Positions 22,723 through 32,294 of a stretch of 64,000 nt of DNA are shown here, piece after piece. The position numbers and the translations under genes were made by a program. The notes under the pieces are model-generated. The model was not told where the DNA came from. It worked only from the letters and a program-made list of their open reading frames with translations, and made no database searches. The stretch is taken from positions 1,984,001 through 2,048,000 of the forward strand of contig NZ_AP027130.1 in assembly GCF_027925145.1 (NCBI RefSeq), read 5' to 3'. How positions within the stretch are numbered: the first letter of the stretch is position 1; every line of letters begins with the position of its first letter. The stretch comes from Thermodesulfomicrobium sp. WS. GTDB lineage: Bacteria; Desulfobacterota; Desulfovibrionia; Desulfovibrionales; Desulfomicrobiaceae.

Positions 22723-24125
22723 TCAAAGAGGCATGTGGCATCTTCGGCGTCTCGGGCCATCCGGAGGCCGCACGGCTCACCTATTTCGGCCTCTACGCCC
22801 TGCAGCACCGCGGCCAGGAGAGCGCCGGCATCGTCACCTGGGACGGACGGGGGCTGCGCGAACAGCGGGGCATGGGGCTGGTGGCGGACATCTTCGAGGA
22901 AAAACACCTCGGGCATCAGCTCAAGGGCCAGGTGGCCATGGGACACGTGCGCTACTCCACCACCGGTGCGTCGCTCATCCGCAACGCCCAGCCCTTCAAG
23001 GTCACCTACAAAGGCGTGGACCTGGCCGTGGCCCACAACGGCAACCTGGTGAACGCCCGCTCCCTGCGCCAGGAGTTGGAAGAGACCGGAAGCATCTTCC
23101 AGACCACCATGGACAGCGAGGTCATCGTCCACCTGGTGGCCAAATACTGGAACGGCGGCAGCATCGAAGAGGCCATCGCCCGGGCCTGCTCCCGCATCCA
23201 GGGCGCCTTCAGCCTGCTCTTTCTCACGCAAGGCAAGCTCATCGCCGTGCGCGACCCGTGGGGATTCCGGCCGCTGGCCTTGGGCCGCATGGGGGATGCC
23301 TACGTGCTGGCCTCCGAGACCTGCGCCTTCGACCTGTTGGAAGCCCAGTACCTGCGCTGCCTCGATCCCGGCGAGCTGGTGGTGGTGGAAAACGGCCGCC
23401 TTACTTCCCACCGCCTGCTGGAACCGGCGGAAGTGCAGGGCAGCTGTATTTTCGAGCTCATCTACTTCGCCCGGCCCGACTCCTTGGTCTTCGACCACGA
23501 CGTCTACGCCGCCCGCAAGCGCATGGGGCAGATCCTGGCCAGTGAATGCCCGGTGGAGGCGGATTTCGTCATGCCCTTCCCGGACTCCGGGGTCTATGCC
23601 GCCGTGGGCTATGCCCAGGCCTCGGGCCTGCCTTTCGAGGCCTGCATGATCCGCAACCACTACGTGGGCCGCACCTTTATCCAGCCCTCCCAGGACCTGC
23701 GGGATTTTTCCGCGCGCATGAAGCTCAACCCCGTGAAATCCATGATCCGCGGCAAGCGCATCGTCATCGTGGAGGACTCCATCGTGCGCGGCACCACCAT
23801 CCGCACCCGGGTCAAGCAGCTGCGGGAACTGGGGGCGCGGGAGATCCACATGCGCGTGAGCTGCCCGCCCATCCGCTATCCCTGCTTCTACGGCATCGAC
23901 TTCTCCTCCAAGGGCGAGCTCATCGCCGCCAACCACAACGTGGCGGACATCGCCCGCTACCTGGAGCTCGACAGCCTCCACTACCTCACCGTGGGCGGGC
24001 TGCTGCAGACCGTCGCCTGTCCGGGGAATTTCTGCCTGGCCTGCTTCAACGGCGCCTACCCCGTGCCTCCGGAAGACGGGGCCGGCAAGATGGCCCTGGA
24101 GAGCGGCTGCGGAGGATGCCAGTGA
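22719..24125 (+). CDS. purF: Amidophosphoribosyltransferase
   Basis: First committed step of purine synthesis: PRPP plus glutamine to phosphoribosylamine. The 468-residue protein starts with GTG (GTGA overlap with carB). It carries a five-residue propeptide before the nucleophile Cys ([11 protein letters not shown]), as in the B. subtilis type. The PRPP loop is [14 protein letters not shown]. Cysteines in YPCFYGID and [10 protein letters not shown] suggest the [4Fe-4S] cluster of that subtype. GGAGG sits 7 bases upstream of the GTG. Confidence 0.97.
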
Positions 24126-25132
24126 CCACCGATCGCCACGGCGCTGCGGCGGCCGCTGCCTGCTGGGTGGACTTGGCCCGGCAGGTGCTCGACATCGAGA
24201 GGGAGGGCATCGCCTCCGTGCAACAGGCCCTGGGGGCCTCCTTTGCCACGGCGGTGGAAATGCTTGCGGCCTGCCGCGGCCGGGTGGTGGTCACCGGGGT
24301 GGGCAAGTCCGGCCTGGTGGGGCGCAAGATCGCCGCGACCCTGAGCAGCACCGGTACCCCGGCCTTTTTCCTCCATCCCGTGGAAGGGGCCCACGGCGAC
24401 CTGGGGATGCTGCGCAGCGACGACGCAGTGCTCGCCATCTCCAACTCCGGCGAGACTGCCGAGCTTTTGGCCATCCTGCCCACCATGCGCACCCTGGCCG
24501 GCCCCCTCATCGCCATGACCGGCAGGCCCGATTCCTCCTTGGCCCGCAAGGCGGACGTGGTGCTTTCCACCGCCGTGCCCCGGGAAGCTTGTCCCCTGGG
24601 AGTGGCGCCCACAGCGAGCACCACCGCCACCCTGGCCCTGGGCGACGCCCTGGCGGTGTGCCTCATCCAGGCCAAATCCTTCGATCTCGACCAGTTCCGC
24701 ACCCTGCACCCCGGCGGGGCCTTGGGCCAGCGCCTGGCCCTGCAGGTGACGGACCTCATGGTGCGCGAGGGGCTTCCCACCGTCTCCGAGACCGCGCCGC
24801 TTGCCGCGGCCATCGCCCAATTGGACCACCGCCGCCTGGGCCTTGCCGCGGCCGTCGACGCCCACGGCCGGCTCCTGGGAGTGCTCACCGACGGCGACGT
24901 GCGGCGGCTGGTCCATGCCGGCCCCCTCGACCTGAACACCCCGGCCCTGCGCGTCATGCGCCGCAACCCGGTGACCGTTCGCCCCGCCACCCCTTGCTGG
25001 CAGGCCCTGGAAATCATGGAGCGCCGGGCCATCACCGTGCTGCCGGTGGTGGACGAGGCCGGAGTGCTCTTGGGGCTGGTGCACATCCACGACCTCCTCG
25101 GCAAAGGCCAGATCGGTTTCCAGCGCCTATGA
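24122..25132 (+). CDS. kdsD: Arabinose-5-phosphate isomerase (KpsF/GutQ/KdsD family)
   Basis: Interconverts ribulose-5-P and arabinose-5-P, the first step toward Kdo for lipopolysaccharide. The 336-residue protein has an N-terminal SIS domain (VTGVGKSGLVGRKIAATLSS, EGAHGDLG) and two CBS domains (about 210-335). The GTG at 24122 was preferred over the ATG at 24116 because GGAGG abuts the latter with no spacing but is 6 bases from the GTG, which also overlaps the purF stop (GTGA). Confidence 0.93.
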   Translation: MTTDRHGAAAAAACWVDLARQVLDIEREGIASVQQALGASFATAVEMLAACRGRVVVTGVGKSGLVGRKIAATLSSTGTPAFFLHPVEGAHGDLGMLRSDDAVLAISNSGETAELLAILPTMRTLAGPLIAMTGRPDSSLARKADVVLSTAVPREACPLGVAPTASTTATLALGDALAVCLIQAKSFDLDQFRTLHPGGALGQRLALQVTDLMVREGLPTVSETAPLAAAIAQLDHRRLGLAAAVDAHGRLLGVLTDGDVRRLVHAGPLDLNTPALRVMRRNPVTVRPATPCWQALEIMERRAITVLPVVDEAGVLLGLVHIHDLLGKGQIGFQRL

Positions 25133-25635
25133 ACGACCCCGACGTCTGCCGCCGCTGCGCCCTGAAAAACCCCACCTGCTGCCGCCATGCGTCTGGGGAG
25201 GAACGCTTCTGCTTTCCTCTGCCCGAGGCCGAGTACCAGGCGCTGCGGGCCTTTGGCGTGCCGGAATCGGCCTTTGCCGAAGAACCCAACGCCGCGGCAT
25301 TCTGCACGCACCTTGCCCGGCTCTTTCCTAGCGCCCCCGTGGAGGCGGCCTTTCCCGTCCACGGCACGCACCGCCGCCTGGCCACCCCAAACAGCGCCTG
25401 CACCTTGCTCACCCCGCAGGGCTGTAGTCTTCCCCGCACCGTGCGGCCGCTTTTTTGCCGCACCTATCCCCTGTGGAGCATCCACGGGCGGCTCACGGCC
25501 TTTGAAAACCCGAACTGTCTTGCCGTCTGTGAGGCGGCAGCGCCCATGCAGCTGTGCCGCCTCATGGGCACCGATCCCCAGCGCGTGCGCGCCCACGTCC
25601 ACGCCCTGCGCGGCATGCTCTTTGCCGAGGAATAA
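25129..25635 (+). CDS. YkgJ-like CxxCxxCC-type cysteine cluster protein
   Basis: A 168-residue cytoplasmic protein with the cysteine cluster CRRCALKNPTCC at residues 7-18 and further conserved pieces (CTLLTPQGCSLPRTVRPLFCRTYPLW) typical of the zinc/iron-chelating YkgJ/UPF0153 family. Function is not established; metal binding is likely. It is translationally coupled to kdsD (ATGA) and followed 2 bases later by the PBP gene. Confidence 0.8.
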   Translation: MNDPDVCRRCALKNPTCCRHASGEERFCFPLPEAEYQALRAFGVPESAFAEEPNAAAFCTHLARLFPSAPVEAAFPVHGTHRRLATPNSACTLLTPQGCSLPRTVRPLFCRTYPLWSIHGRLTAFENPNCLAVCEAAAPMQLCRLMGTDPQRVRAHVHALRGMLFAEE

Positions 25636-25637
25636 TC

Positions 25638-27947
25638 ATGCGTCTTGTGCGGATTCTCCTGCTTTTGTGTGTCGTTGGCCTGGCCGCTGCCGCAGGCGCT
25701 GCCTGGTGGCTCTACCATATGGCGGCCAGTGATCTCCCGGACATGACCAAGCTCTCGGACTACTCCCCGCCACTGGCCACCACGGTGCTTGCCCGCGACG
25801 GAGAGGTGCTCGGCTATTTCTACCGAGAAAAACGCTTCCTCACGCCGCTGTCGCGCATGAGCCCTTGGGTGCCCAAGGCCTTTCTCGCCGCCGAAGACGC
25901 CGCGTTCTACTCCCACCCCGGAGTGGACATCCCCGGCATCCTGCGCGCGGCCATCAAGAACCTCCTTGCCGGCGGCATCGTCCAAGGGGGCAGCACCATC
26001 ACCCAGCAGACGGTCAAGGCCATGCTCCTGTCGCCGGAGCGCAGCTTCGAGCGCAAGCTCAAGGAAATGATCCTTGCCTACCGCCTGGAGCGTTTCCTCT
26101 CCAAGGACGAGATCCTCACCATCTACCTCAACCAGATCTACCTCGGCGCCGGGGTCTACGGGGTGGAGGCCGCGGCCCGGGAATACTTCGGGGTCCATGC
26201 CAGCGAGCTCACCCTGGCGCAGGCGGCCATGCTGGCAGGGCTGCCCAAGGCACCCAGCCGCTACTCCCCATTGATCGCCCCCGAGCGTGCCCAGGAGCGA
26301 CAAGCCTACGTCCTGGGCCGGCTTGTGGAACTGGGCTGGATCACGCCCCAAGAATACGAGGCCGCCCGCGCCGAGCGCCTCAGCTACCATCCCATGCCCG
26401 ACCCGTCGTGGAAGGTGGGGGCCTACGCCCTGGAAGAGGTGCGCCGCCAGCTCTTTGCCCGCTTCGGCGAGGATATGGTGCTCACCGGCGGGCTCACGGT
26501 GCGCACGAGCATTGACCGCAAGCACCAAGCCATCGCCGAAGAGGCCCTGCGCCGGGGGCTCATCACCGTCTCCAAACGCCACGGCTGGCGCGGCCCGGTG
26601 GAGCATGTGCCTGAAGCGAACCGCACCGCCTGGCTTGGCGCACACGAGACGGAAAGCCTCACCCCCGGCACCCGCGCCCTAGGAATTGTGGCCGGCATGG
26701 ACAAAGCCGGGGCCCACATCCATCTTCCCCGCAGCCGCACCGGACTGGTGCCGGCAAAAGACCTCGGGTGGATACGCAAACTCGATACCGGCCTGCCTGC
26801 CGACACGGCCAAACGCCTGCGCGAGGCCCCGCTGCGACCGGGGGACGCCGTGTGGGTGCGCGTCACCGGCCCTGCCCCAAACGGGGTTCTGCCCCTCACC
26901 CTGGAGCAAGACCCCGGGGTGGAAGGGGCGCTGGTTTCCCTCGATCCCCGCACCGGCGAAGTCCTGGCCCTGGTGGGCGGCTACGACTTCTTCCGCAGCC
27001 AGTTCAACCGCGCCACCCAGGCCAAGCGCCAGCCCGGTTCAGCCTTCAAGCCCATCGTCTACAGCGCCGCCCTGGACAATGGGTTTACCGCCGCAAGCGT
27101 GGTCCTCGACGCCCCGGTGGTCCTCGACGACGGCAGCGACAAGCTCTGGAAGCCGGAAAACTATGAAGGCAATTTCTACGGTCCCACCCTGCTGCGCACC
27201 GCCTTGGTGAAGTCCCGCAACCTGGTGACCATCCGGGTGGCCCAGCGCATCGGAGTGGAGAAGATCATCGAGCGGGCCCGGGCCATGGGGATCACCACGG
27301 AGCTCCCGCCGTACCTCTCCATGGCCCTGGGGGCCATCGAGGTGACCCCCATCAACCTCTGCCAGGCCTACACCACGTTTGCCCGTCTGGGCAGCACGAT
27401 CCCCCCGCGCCTGGTGCTCGAGGTCCTGTCTCCTTGGGGCGAAACCCTGGCAAGCGACCCCCTCGCCCCCCAGGAGGTGATGTCCCCCCAGACCGCCTAC
27501 GTCATGGTGTCCATGCTGCAAGGAGTCGTGCAGGAAGGCACGGGCACCGCAGCCAAGGTCTTGGGCCGTCCCCTGGCGGGCAAGACCGGGACCACCAACA
27601 ACGAACAGGACGCCTGGTTCATGGGCTTTTCCCCGTATCTGCTCACCGGCGTGTGGGTGGGCTACGATCAGGTACGGCCCATGGGCAGGCACGAGACCGG
27701 CGCCCAGGTGGCGCTGCCCATCTGGATCGACTACCGCCGCCAGGTGGAGCCGGACTATCCTCCCGAGGACTTCGCCGCGCCGGAGGGCATCGTCTGGGCG
27801 ACCGTGGACCCGACCACCGGCTGGCCAGCGGCCCAAGGCATCACCCTGCCCTTTGTCAACGGCACCGCGCCCAATGCCACGGCGGAAATCCCCCTGGACG
27901 CGCCTGTGGGAAGCGAAGGCGAAGACCTGCTCAAGCAAATCTTCTAA
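25638..27947 (+). CDS. mrcA: Penicillin-binding protein 1A (bifunctional class A PBP)
   Basis: Polymerises and cross-links peptidoglycan in the periplasm. The 769-residue protein has a short cytoplasmic N-terminus, one membrane anchor (about 5-30), a GT51 transglycosylase domain (EDAAFYSHPGVD, GGSTITQQTVKAML, ILTIYLNQIYLG), an OB-like insert with a PBP1A-specific loop, and a transpeptidase domain with SAFK (in KRQPGSAFKPIV), SRN and KTGTTNN. The start at 25638 gives the membrane anchor directly. Confidence 0.96.
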   Translation: MRLVRILLLLCVVGLAAAAGAAWWLYHMAASDLPDMTKLSDYSPPLATTVLARDGEVLGYFYREKRFLTPLSRMSPWVPKAFLAAEDAAFYSHPGVDIPGILRAAIKNLLAGGIVQGGSTITQQTVKAMLLSPERSFERKLKEMILAYRLERFLSKDEILTIYLNQIYLGAGVYGVEAAAREYFGVHASELTLAQAAMLAGLPKAPSRYSPLIAPERAQERQAYVLGRLVELGWITPQEYEAARAERLSYHPMPDPSWKVGAYALEEVRRQLFARFGEDMVLTGGLTVRTSIDRKHQAIAEEALRRGLITVSKRHGWRGPVEHVPEANRTAWLGAHETESLTPGTRALGIVAGMDKAGAHIHLPRSRTGLVPAKDLGWIRKLDTGLPADTAKRLREAPLRPGDAVWVRVTGPAPNGVLPLTLEQDPGVEGALVSLDPRTGEVLALVGGYDFFRSQFNRATQAKRQPGSAFKPIVYSAALDNGFTAASVVLDAPVVLDDGSDKLWKPENYEGNFYGPTLLRTALVKSRNLVTIRVAQRIGVEKIIERARAMGITTELPPYLSMALGAIEVTPINLCQAYTTFARLGSTIPPRLVLEVLSPWGETLASDPLAPQEVMSPQTAYVMVSMLQGVVQEGTGTAAKVLGRPLAGKTGTTNNEQDAWFMGFSPYLLTGVWVGYDQVRPMGRHETGAQVALPIWIDYRRQVEPDYPPEDFAAPEGIVWATVDPTTGWPAAQGITLPFVNGTAPNATAEIPLDAPVGSEGEDLLKQIF

Positions 27948-27950
27948 GCC

Positions 27951-28979
27951 ATGGCTGCCGCCCTCGTTTCTCGTATCCAGCAAGAGGCCATAGCCATCGG
28001 CCGCAAGTCCTTGCACGCGTGGATCGCCCTCACGAAGGTCCTGATCCCCACCGTGGTGATCGTGCGCCTACTCCACGATGCGGGACTTGTCCCTTGGGTG
28101 GCAGCGCCCCTCTCCCCGGTCATGAACGTCCTCAGTCTGCCCCCGGAACTGGGGCTCGTATGGGCCACGGCCATGCTCAATTCCATCTACGGCGGGCTCG
28201 CGGTCTTTGCCGCCCTCGCGCCAGGGCTGGATCTCACCATCCGCCAGGCCACCACCCTGGGCATCCTCGTACTCCTCGCCCATTCCCTGCCCGTGGAGCT
28301 CCAGGTGGCGCGCCTGGCGGGCGCCCGGCCGCTATTCCAACTCCTCCTGCGTTTCCTTGGTGCCGTGCTCCTGGCCTGGATCTTTGCCCGGACGACCCAG
28401 ATCTTCGGGGTCCTGGAAGCACCGGCACGCCTCGGCTGGGTCCCTGCCCCGGCGGACCCTGGCTGGATGGCGTTTCTGCAAAGCCAGGCCGTCAGCCTTC
28501 TCGGGATCCTCGCCATCATTGTCACGCTCTCCGGGCTCATGCGCCTCCTCGACCTCGCGGGTCTCACCCGCCTGGCAGTGCGCCTGCTCACCCCACTGCT
28601 TCGGGCCATGGGCATCGGCCCGGAAGCGGCCCTCATCACCGTAGCCGGCACCGTGCTCGGACTCTCCTATGGCAGCGGACTCATCCTCACACAGACCCGC
28701 TGCGGCCACGTGAGCCCCAAGGATACCGTGGCGGCCATCTCCCTCATGGGACTCGCCCACGCCGTCATCGAAGATACCCTGCTCCTTGCCCTCATCGGCG
28801 GCCACCCTTCGGGCCTGCTCTGGACGCGCCTGGCCTTTGCCTTCCTGGTGACCGCGGGTCTTACCCGCCTAACGGCCCGCCTGCCGGAGCCGATCTTTTA
28901 CCGCTGGCTCTTTCGGCCGCACCCCAAAACCGCCATGGTCCCCTCCTGCTGCCCCACACACCGTGCGGAGGGCACGTGA
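27951..28979 (+). CDS. Nucleoside recognition (Gate) domain membrane protein
   Basis: A 342-residue polytopic membrane protein related to the SpmA/SpmB and nucleoside-transporter Gate domain. Two similar halves are visible, each with a conserved hydrophobic block (TKVLIPTVVIVRLL; LSGLMRLLDLAGLTRLAVRL) and GLSYGSGLIL near residue 232. In delta-proteobacteria such proteins are annotated only as nucleoside recognition; the transported compound is unknown. It starts 3 bases after the PBP stop and overlaps the next gene (GTGA). Confidence 0.8.
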   Translation: MAAALVSRIQQEAIAIGRKSLHAWIALTKVLIPTVVIVRLLHDAGLVPWVAAPLSPVMNVLSLPPELGLVWATAMLNSIYGGLAVFAALAPGLDLTIRQATTLGILVLLAHSLPVELQVARLAGARPLFQLLLRFLGAVLLAWIFARTTQIFGVLEAPARLGWVPAPADPGWMAFLQSQAVSLLGILAIIVTLSGLMRLLDLAGLTRLAVRLLTPLLRAMGIGPEAALITVAGTVLGLSYGSGLILTQTRCGHVSPKDTVAAISLMGLAHAVIEDTLLLALIGGHPSGLLWTRLAFAFLVTAGLTRLTARLPEPIFYRWLFRPHPKTAMVPSCCPTHRAEGT

Positions 28980-30070
28980 ATCCACGCAAGCCCGTGCTCG
29001 TGCGCATCACCAACAACCTCGGCCTCGGCGGGGTGCAGCGCCGGCTGCGCGACCTCTTGCCGCTGCTGACCGACCACTTCGCGGTGCACGTCATCACTTA
29101 CAAAGACCGCGGCGTCTTTTTCGAGGAGCTGCGCGACCACGGGGTGGCCACCCACTTCCTGCCGCGGCGCTTTCCGGCCGTGGCGCGCCTGGCCGCCTTC
29201 CTTGGCCGGCTCAAGCCCACCATCGTTCACACCCACTCCTACGGCGGCAATGTGCTTGGCCTTCCCGCTGCCCGCCTGGTGGGAGCACCGGTGCGCGTGG
29301 GACATGTCCACTCCGCCTTTCTCCATTGGTACGCCGCCTCCCCCTGGCGCCGCAGGCTCCAGGCCCAAAAAGAAGCCCTGGTGCACCGGATCTGCTCGCA
29401 CGCGGTGTGCTGCGTCTCCGAGGAGGCGCGCCAGCATTTTCTCGCAGGAACCGGGCTTGCCCCAAACCGCGTCGTGGTGCTGGAAAACGGCATCCGCCGC
29501 CCGCCCGAGCACGTCACCCCCATGTCCCTCGCCGCCTTGGGGGTTCCCCCAGGGGCCGTGGTCCTGGGCATGGCCGGCCGCATCACCCGCAGCAAGGGTT
29601 TTGCCCAGGGCATCTCCTGGATGGCACAGACTCCGCCGCACGTTCACCTCGTCGTGGCCGGGCCCGGAGACACCACCGCCCTCGAGCGCCACGTCCACGC
29701 TCTTGGGCTGTACGGACGCGTGCACTTCCTTGGTCCCCTCACCGACATGCCCGCCTTCTACGCGGCCCTGGACCTCCTCCTCTTTCCCTCCCCGCCCGGG
29801 GTGGAGGGCATGCCCGGCATCGTGCTCGAAGCCCTGGGCATGGGCCTTCCCGTCCTGGCACAGGAGAGCGCCCCGCTGCGGGAAATGGCGCCGGTGGCTC
29901 CGCGCCTGTACTTCTTCCGGCCCGAGCTGCCGGCCACGGCCCAGATGGAGGCGGCCATGGCAAGCCCTGCGGCGGATCTTGCCCCGTTCTTTGCCCGCTT
30001 TTCCCTGGAGGCCATGGTGGAGCGCACCCTTCACCTCTACGAAACGCTCTTGCGGCAGGGGCGGCCATGA
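28976..30070 (+). CDS. Glycosyltransferase family 4 (GT-B)
   Basis: A 364-residue GT-B enzyme, probably transferring a sugar to a lipid-linked oligosaccharide or LPS core at the inner face of the membrane. The N-terminal acceptor domain has ITNNLGLGGVQRRLRDLLPL; the C-terminal GT1 domain has MAGRITRSKGF and EGMPGIVLEALGMGLPVLA (the E-x7-E donor-site motif). The GTG start at 28976 overlaps the preceding stop. It is first of three glycosyltransferases in an overlapping set. Confidence 0.9.
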   Translation: MNPRKPVLVRITNNLGLGGVQRRLRDLLPLLTDHFAVHVITYKDRGVFFEELRDHGVATHFLPRRFPAVARLAAFLGRLKPTIVHTHSYGGNVLGLPAARLVGAPVRVGHVHSAFLHWYAASPWRRRLQAQKEALVHRICSHAVCCVSEEARQHFLAGTGLAPNRVVVLENGIRRPPEHVTPMSLAALGVPPGAVVLGMAGRITRSKGFAQGISWMAQTPPHVHLVVAGPGDTTALERHVHALGLYGRVHFLGPLTDMPAFYAALDLLLFPSPPGVEGMPGIVLEALGMGLPVLAQESAPLREMAPVAPRLYFFRPELPATAQMEAAMASPAADLAPFFARFSLEAMVERTLHLYETLLRQGRP

Positions 30071-31125
30071 ACCTCGTCTTTGCCAATGCCAGCAAAAAAT
30101 GGGGCGGGGTCAAATCCTGGACCCTGGACGTGGCCGCCGGTCTTCGGGAGCGCGGCCACCGGGTGCTCCTCCTTGCCCGGCCGGGGGAATTTCTGCGCCG
30201 GGCCGCCCTGCTGGGCTGCGAGACCTGCGCCTTCACCTTTGGCCCGGACTACAACCCCGTGGCCATCCTGCGGGCCGCACGCGAGCTGCAAAGATTCGGG
30301 GCCCAAGTGGTCTGCGGCAATGTCGGCAAGGACCTGCGCACCGTGGGGCTGGCGGCCCGAATCTTGGGCATCCCGGTGGTGCACCGCGTGGGCCTGGCCG
30401 GGGACCTCAAACCCGGACCTTCCCCCTGGCTGGACGCCCAGCTGCTGCGGCCCTACCTGCTCGCCCCATGCCAGCAGGTGCTCGACGGGGTGCGCCACGC
30501 CGTCCCCGCCCTGCGCCCGCTGCCTGCAGCAGTCATCCACACTGGAAAACGCCGCGGGCCATGCCCGGAGCACGGCCCCCACACCCCGCTGGCCCTCGTC
30601 TCCGCCAGCCAGCTCAATCCCGACAAGGGCCACGCCACGGTGCTGGCGGCCCTGGAGCGCCTTGCCGGCAGCGGCATTCCCTTCCACTACCACGTCTACG
30701 GCACCGGCTCGCTCCAGGACTCCCTGCCGCGCCACGCCCAGGATTTGGGTCTCGCCGACCACGTCACCTGGCATGGATTCGTGCCGGACGTGCCGGCCCG
30801 CATCGCCCAGGCCGATGTCTTCGTGCTCGCCTCCACCAGCGAGGGGCTGCCCAACGCCCTCGTGGAGGCCATGGCCGCAGGCCTGGTGTGCGTGGCCCGC
30901 AACGTCGGCGGTATCGCCGAGATCTGGCCGCCTGCGGCCCATTGGCTGCTGCTGCCTCCAGACGCCGGCCCGGAAGCCTTCGCCGAGGCCCTCCTGCGCC
31001 TCACCCGGCTCTGCGACGAGGAATTTCGTCTGCTGCGCCAGGCCTTCTGGCAGGCTGTCCCCAGTCGAGAGGCCATGCTGGACGCCCTGGAAGCTTTCGT
31101 GATCCGCCTGGAGAAGAGAGCATGA
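30067..31125 (+). CDS. Glycosyltransferase family 4 (GT-B)
   Basis: A 352-residue GT-B enzyme. The N-terminal KKWGGVKSWTLDVAAGLRER is a typical acceptor-domain opening. The C-terminal half has VSASQLNPDKGHATVLAAL and ASTSEGLPNALVEAMAAGL, the donor nucleotide-sugar site. Both ends overlap neighbours by ATGA, so it is produced in step with the upstream glycosyltransferase and the downstream polymerase/ligase-like protein. Sugar specificity cannot be read from sequence. Confidence 0.9.
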   Translation: MNLVFANASKKWGGVKSWTLDVAAGLRERGHRVLLLARPGEFLRRAALLGCETCAFTFGPDYNPVAILRAARELQRFGAQVVCGNVGKDLRTVGLAARILGIPVVHRVGLAGDLKPGPSPWLDAQLLRPYLLAPCQQVLDGVRHAVPALRPLPAAVIHTGKRRGPCPEHGPHTPLALVSASQLNPDKGHATVLAALERLAGSGIPFHYHVYGTGSLQDSLPRHAQDLGLADHVTWHGFVPDVPARIAQADVFVLASTSEGLPNALVEAMAAGLVCVARNVGGIAEIWPPAAHWLLLPPDAGPEAFAEALLRLTRLCDEEFRLLRQAFWQAVPSREAMLDALEAFVIRLEKRA

Positions 31126-32294
31126 CACTGATCTCCTGCGTCTCCCTCGTCCTCACTGCGGCCCTGGCCCTGGCCTGCCTCTTCAAGACCGGCTGGGTAG
31201 GCTCCGTGGCCGTGGCCGCCGGCCTTGTGGTGCTGTGGGCTGGGGCAGCCCGCAAGCTTCCCGCCGGATTCTTTCGCGACCCGGTGTTCTTCGGCCTGAC
31301 CTGCTTCGCCGCGGTGGTACTCACCCAAATCGCCCTTGGCCGCACCTCCCCTGCCAGCCTCGGGGCCATCGGCAATGCCGCGGCCTTTTGGGCCTTGGGC
31401 AAGCTGGTGGCCCTGCAATTTCCCACCAAGCTGCTCTCCGGATGGAAGGTATTCTCGCTACTGGTGCTCCTCGTGGTGGCCCTAGGATGGGTGGGCGTAT
31501 ACTGGGGAATTTTTCCCGACCCAGCCCTTGGTTTTGCCAATATCACCCGCACGGCCCTGTTTCTCGCCAGCGCCATCCTGGTGATGCTCGGCCATGCCCT
31601 AGCCCGCCAGCAGCTTCCCGCCTGGGGCCCCACCCTCATCCTCGCCGGACTCTTGGCCGCCACCGGACGTCGGACCACCATGCTCGCCACCCTGGTCGCG
31701 GCCCTGGTCTGGGTGCGCCGGCCGTTCCATGCCGCAGCTGTCGGCATCCTCGCCGTTGCCCTCGCCACCGCAGCCCTACTCTCCGGCCAGATGGACCGTT
31801 TCACCCACAGCTTTGAGCTCACCAGCCCCTCCACCTACGAGCGGGTGGCGGTATGGTTCGCGGCCATGCACCTCTTTGAGAAACATCCGTTCCTGGGATG
31901 CGGGTTCAAGACCTTCAAGACCCAGGCAACTCCTGCCGTGGAGGAGTTCCGCAAGCGCCATCCAGCGGACCACACCCCAGAGCGTCTGGACGACGCCCAC
32001 AACATCGTCCTTCACCTGGCAGCGGAGACCGGGATCCTTGGCCTTGCCGCCATGCTGATCGCCTGGGTCGTCCCGATACGATCTGCCTGGCGCCGCCGCG
32101 ACGATCCGACGGCCGCGCTCCTCGCCAGCCTCGGGGTCCTCTTTGTACTCCACCTCCAGCTGCACGTGCAGCTCTTTTCCAGCAATATAGCGGCCCTGAT
32201 GTTCACGACCTTGGGGCTCACCATGGGGTACCTCCATGCTTCGACACCTGCTCTATATCGCGGCCTCGCGCATCCCCTCGCGCCACGCCAATAG
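31122..32294 (+). CDS. O-antigen polymerase/ligase-like membrane protein (Wzy/WaaL family)
   Basis: A 390-residue protein with about ten hydrophobic segments and a large periplasmic loop containing HPFLGCGFKTF and DDAHNIVLHLAAETG, the pattern of the Wzy_C/WaaL domain (conserved His in HN). It either polymerises lipid-linked repeat units or ligates glycan to lipid A core. The C-terminus overlaps the following glycosyltransferase by 59 bases. Confidence 0.85.
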   Translation: MTLISCVSLVLTAALALACLFKTGWVGSVAVAAGLVVLWAGAARKLPAGFFRDPVFFGLTCFAAVVLTQIALGRTSPASLGAIGNAAAFWALGKLVALQFPTKLLSGWKVFSLLVLLVVALGWVGVYWGIFPDPALGFANITRTALFLASAILVMLGHALARQQLPAWGPTLILAGLLAATGRRTTMLATLVAALVWVRRPFHAAAVGILAVALATAALLSGQMDRFTHSFELTSPSTYERVAVWFAAMHLFEKHPFLGCGFKTFKTQATPAVEEFRKRHPADHTPERLDDAHNIVLHLAAETGILGLAAMLIAWVVPIRSAWRRRDDPTAALLASLGVLFVLHLQLHVQLFSSNIAALMFTTLGLTMGYLHASTPALYRGLAHPLAPRQ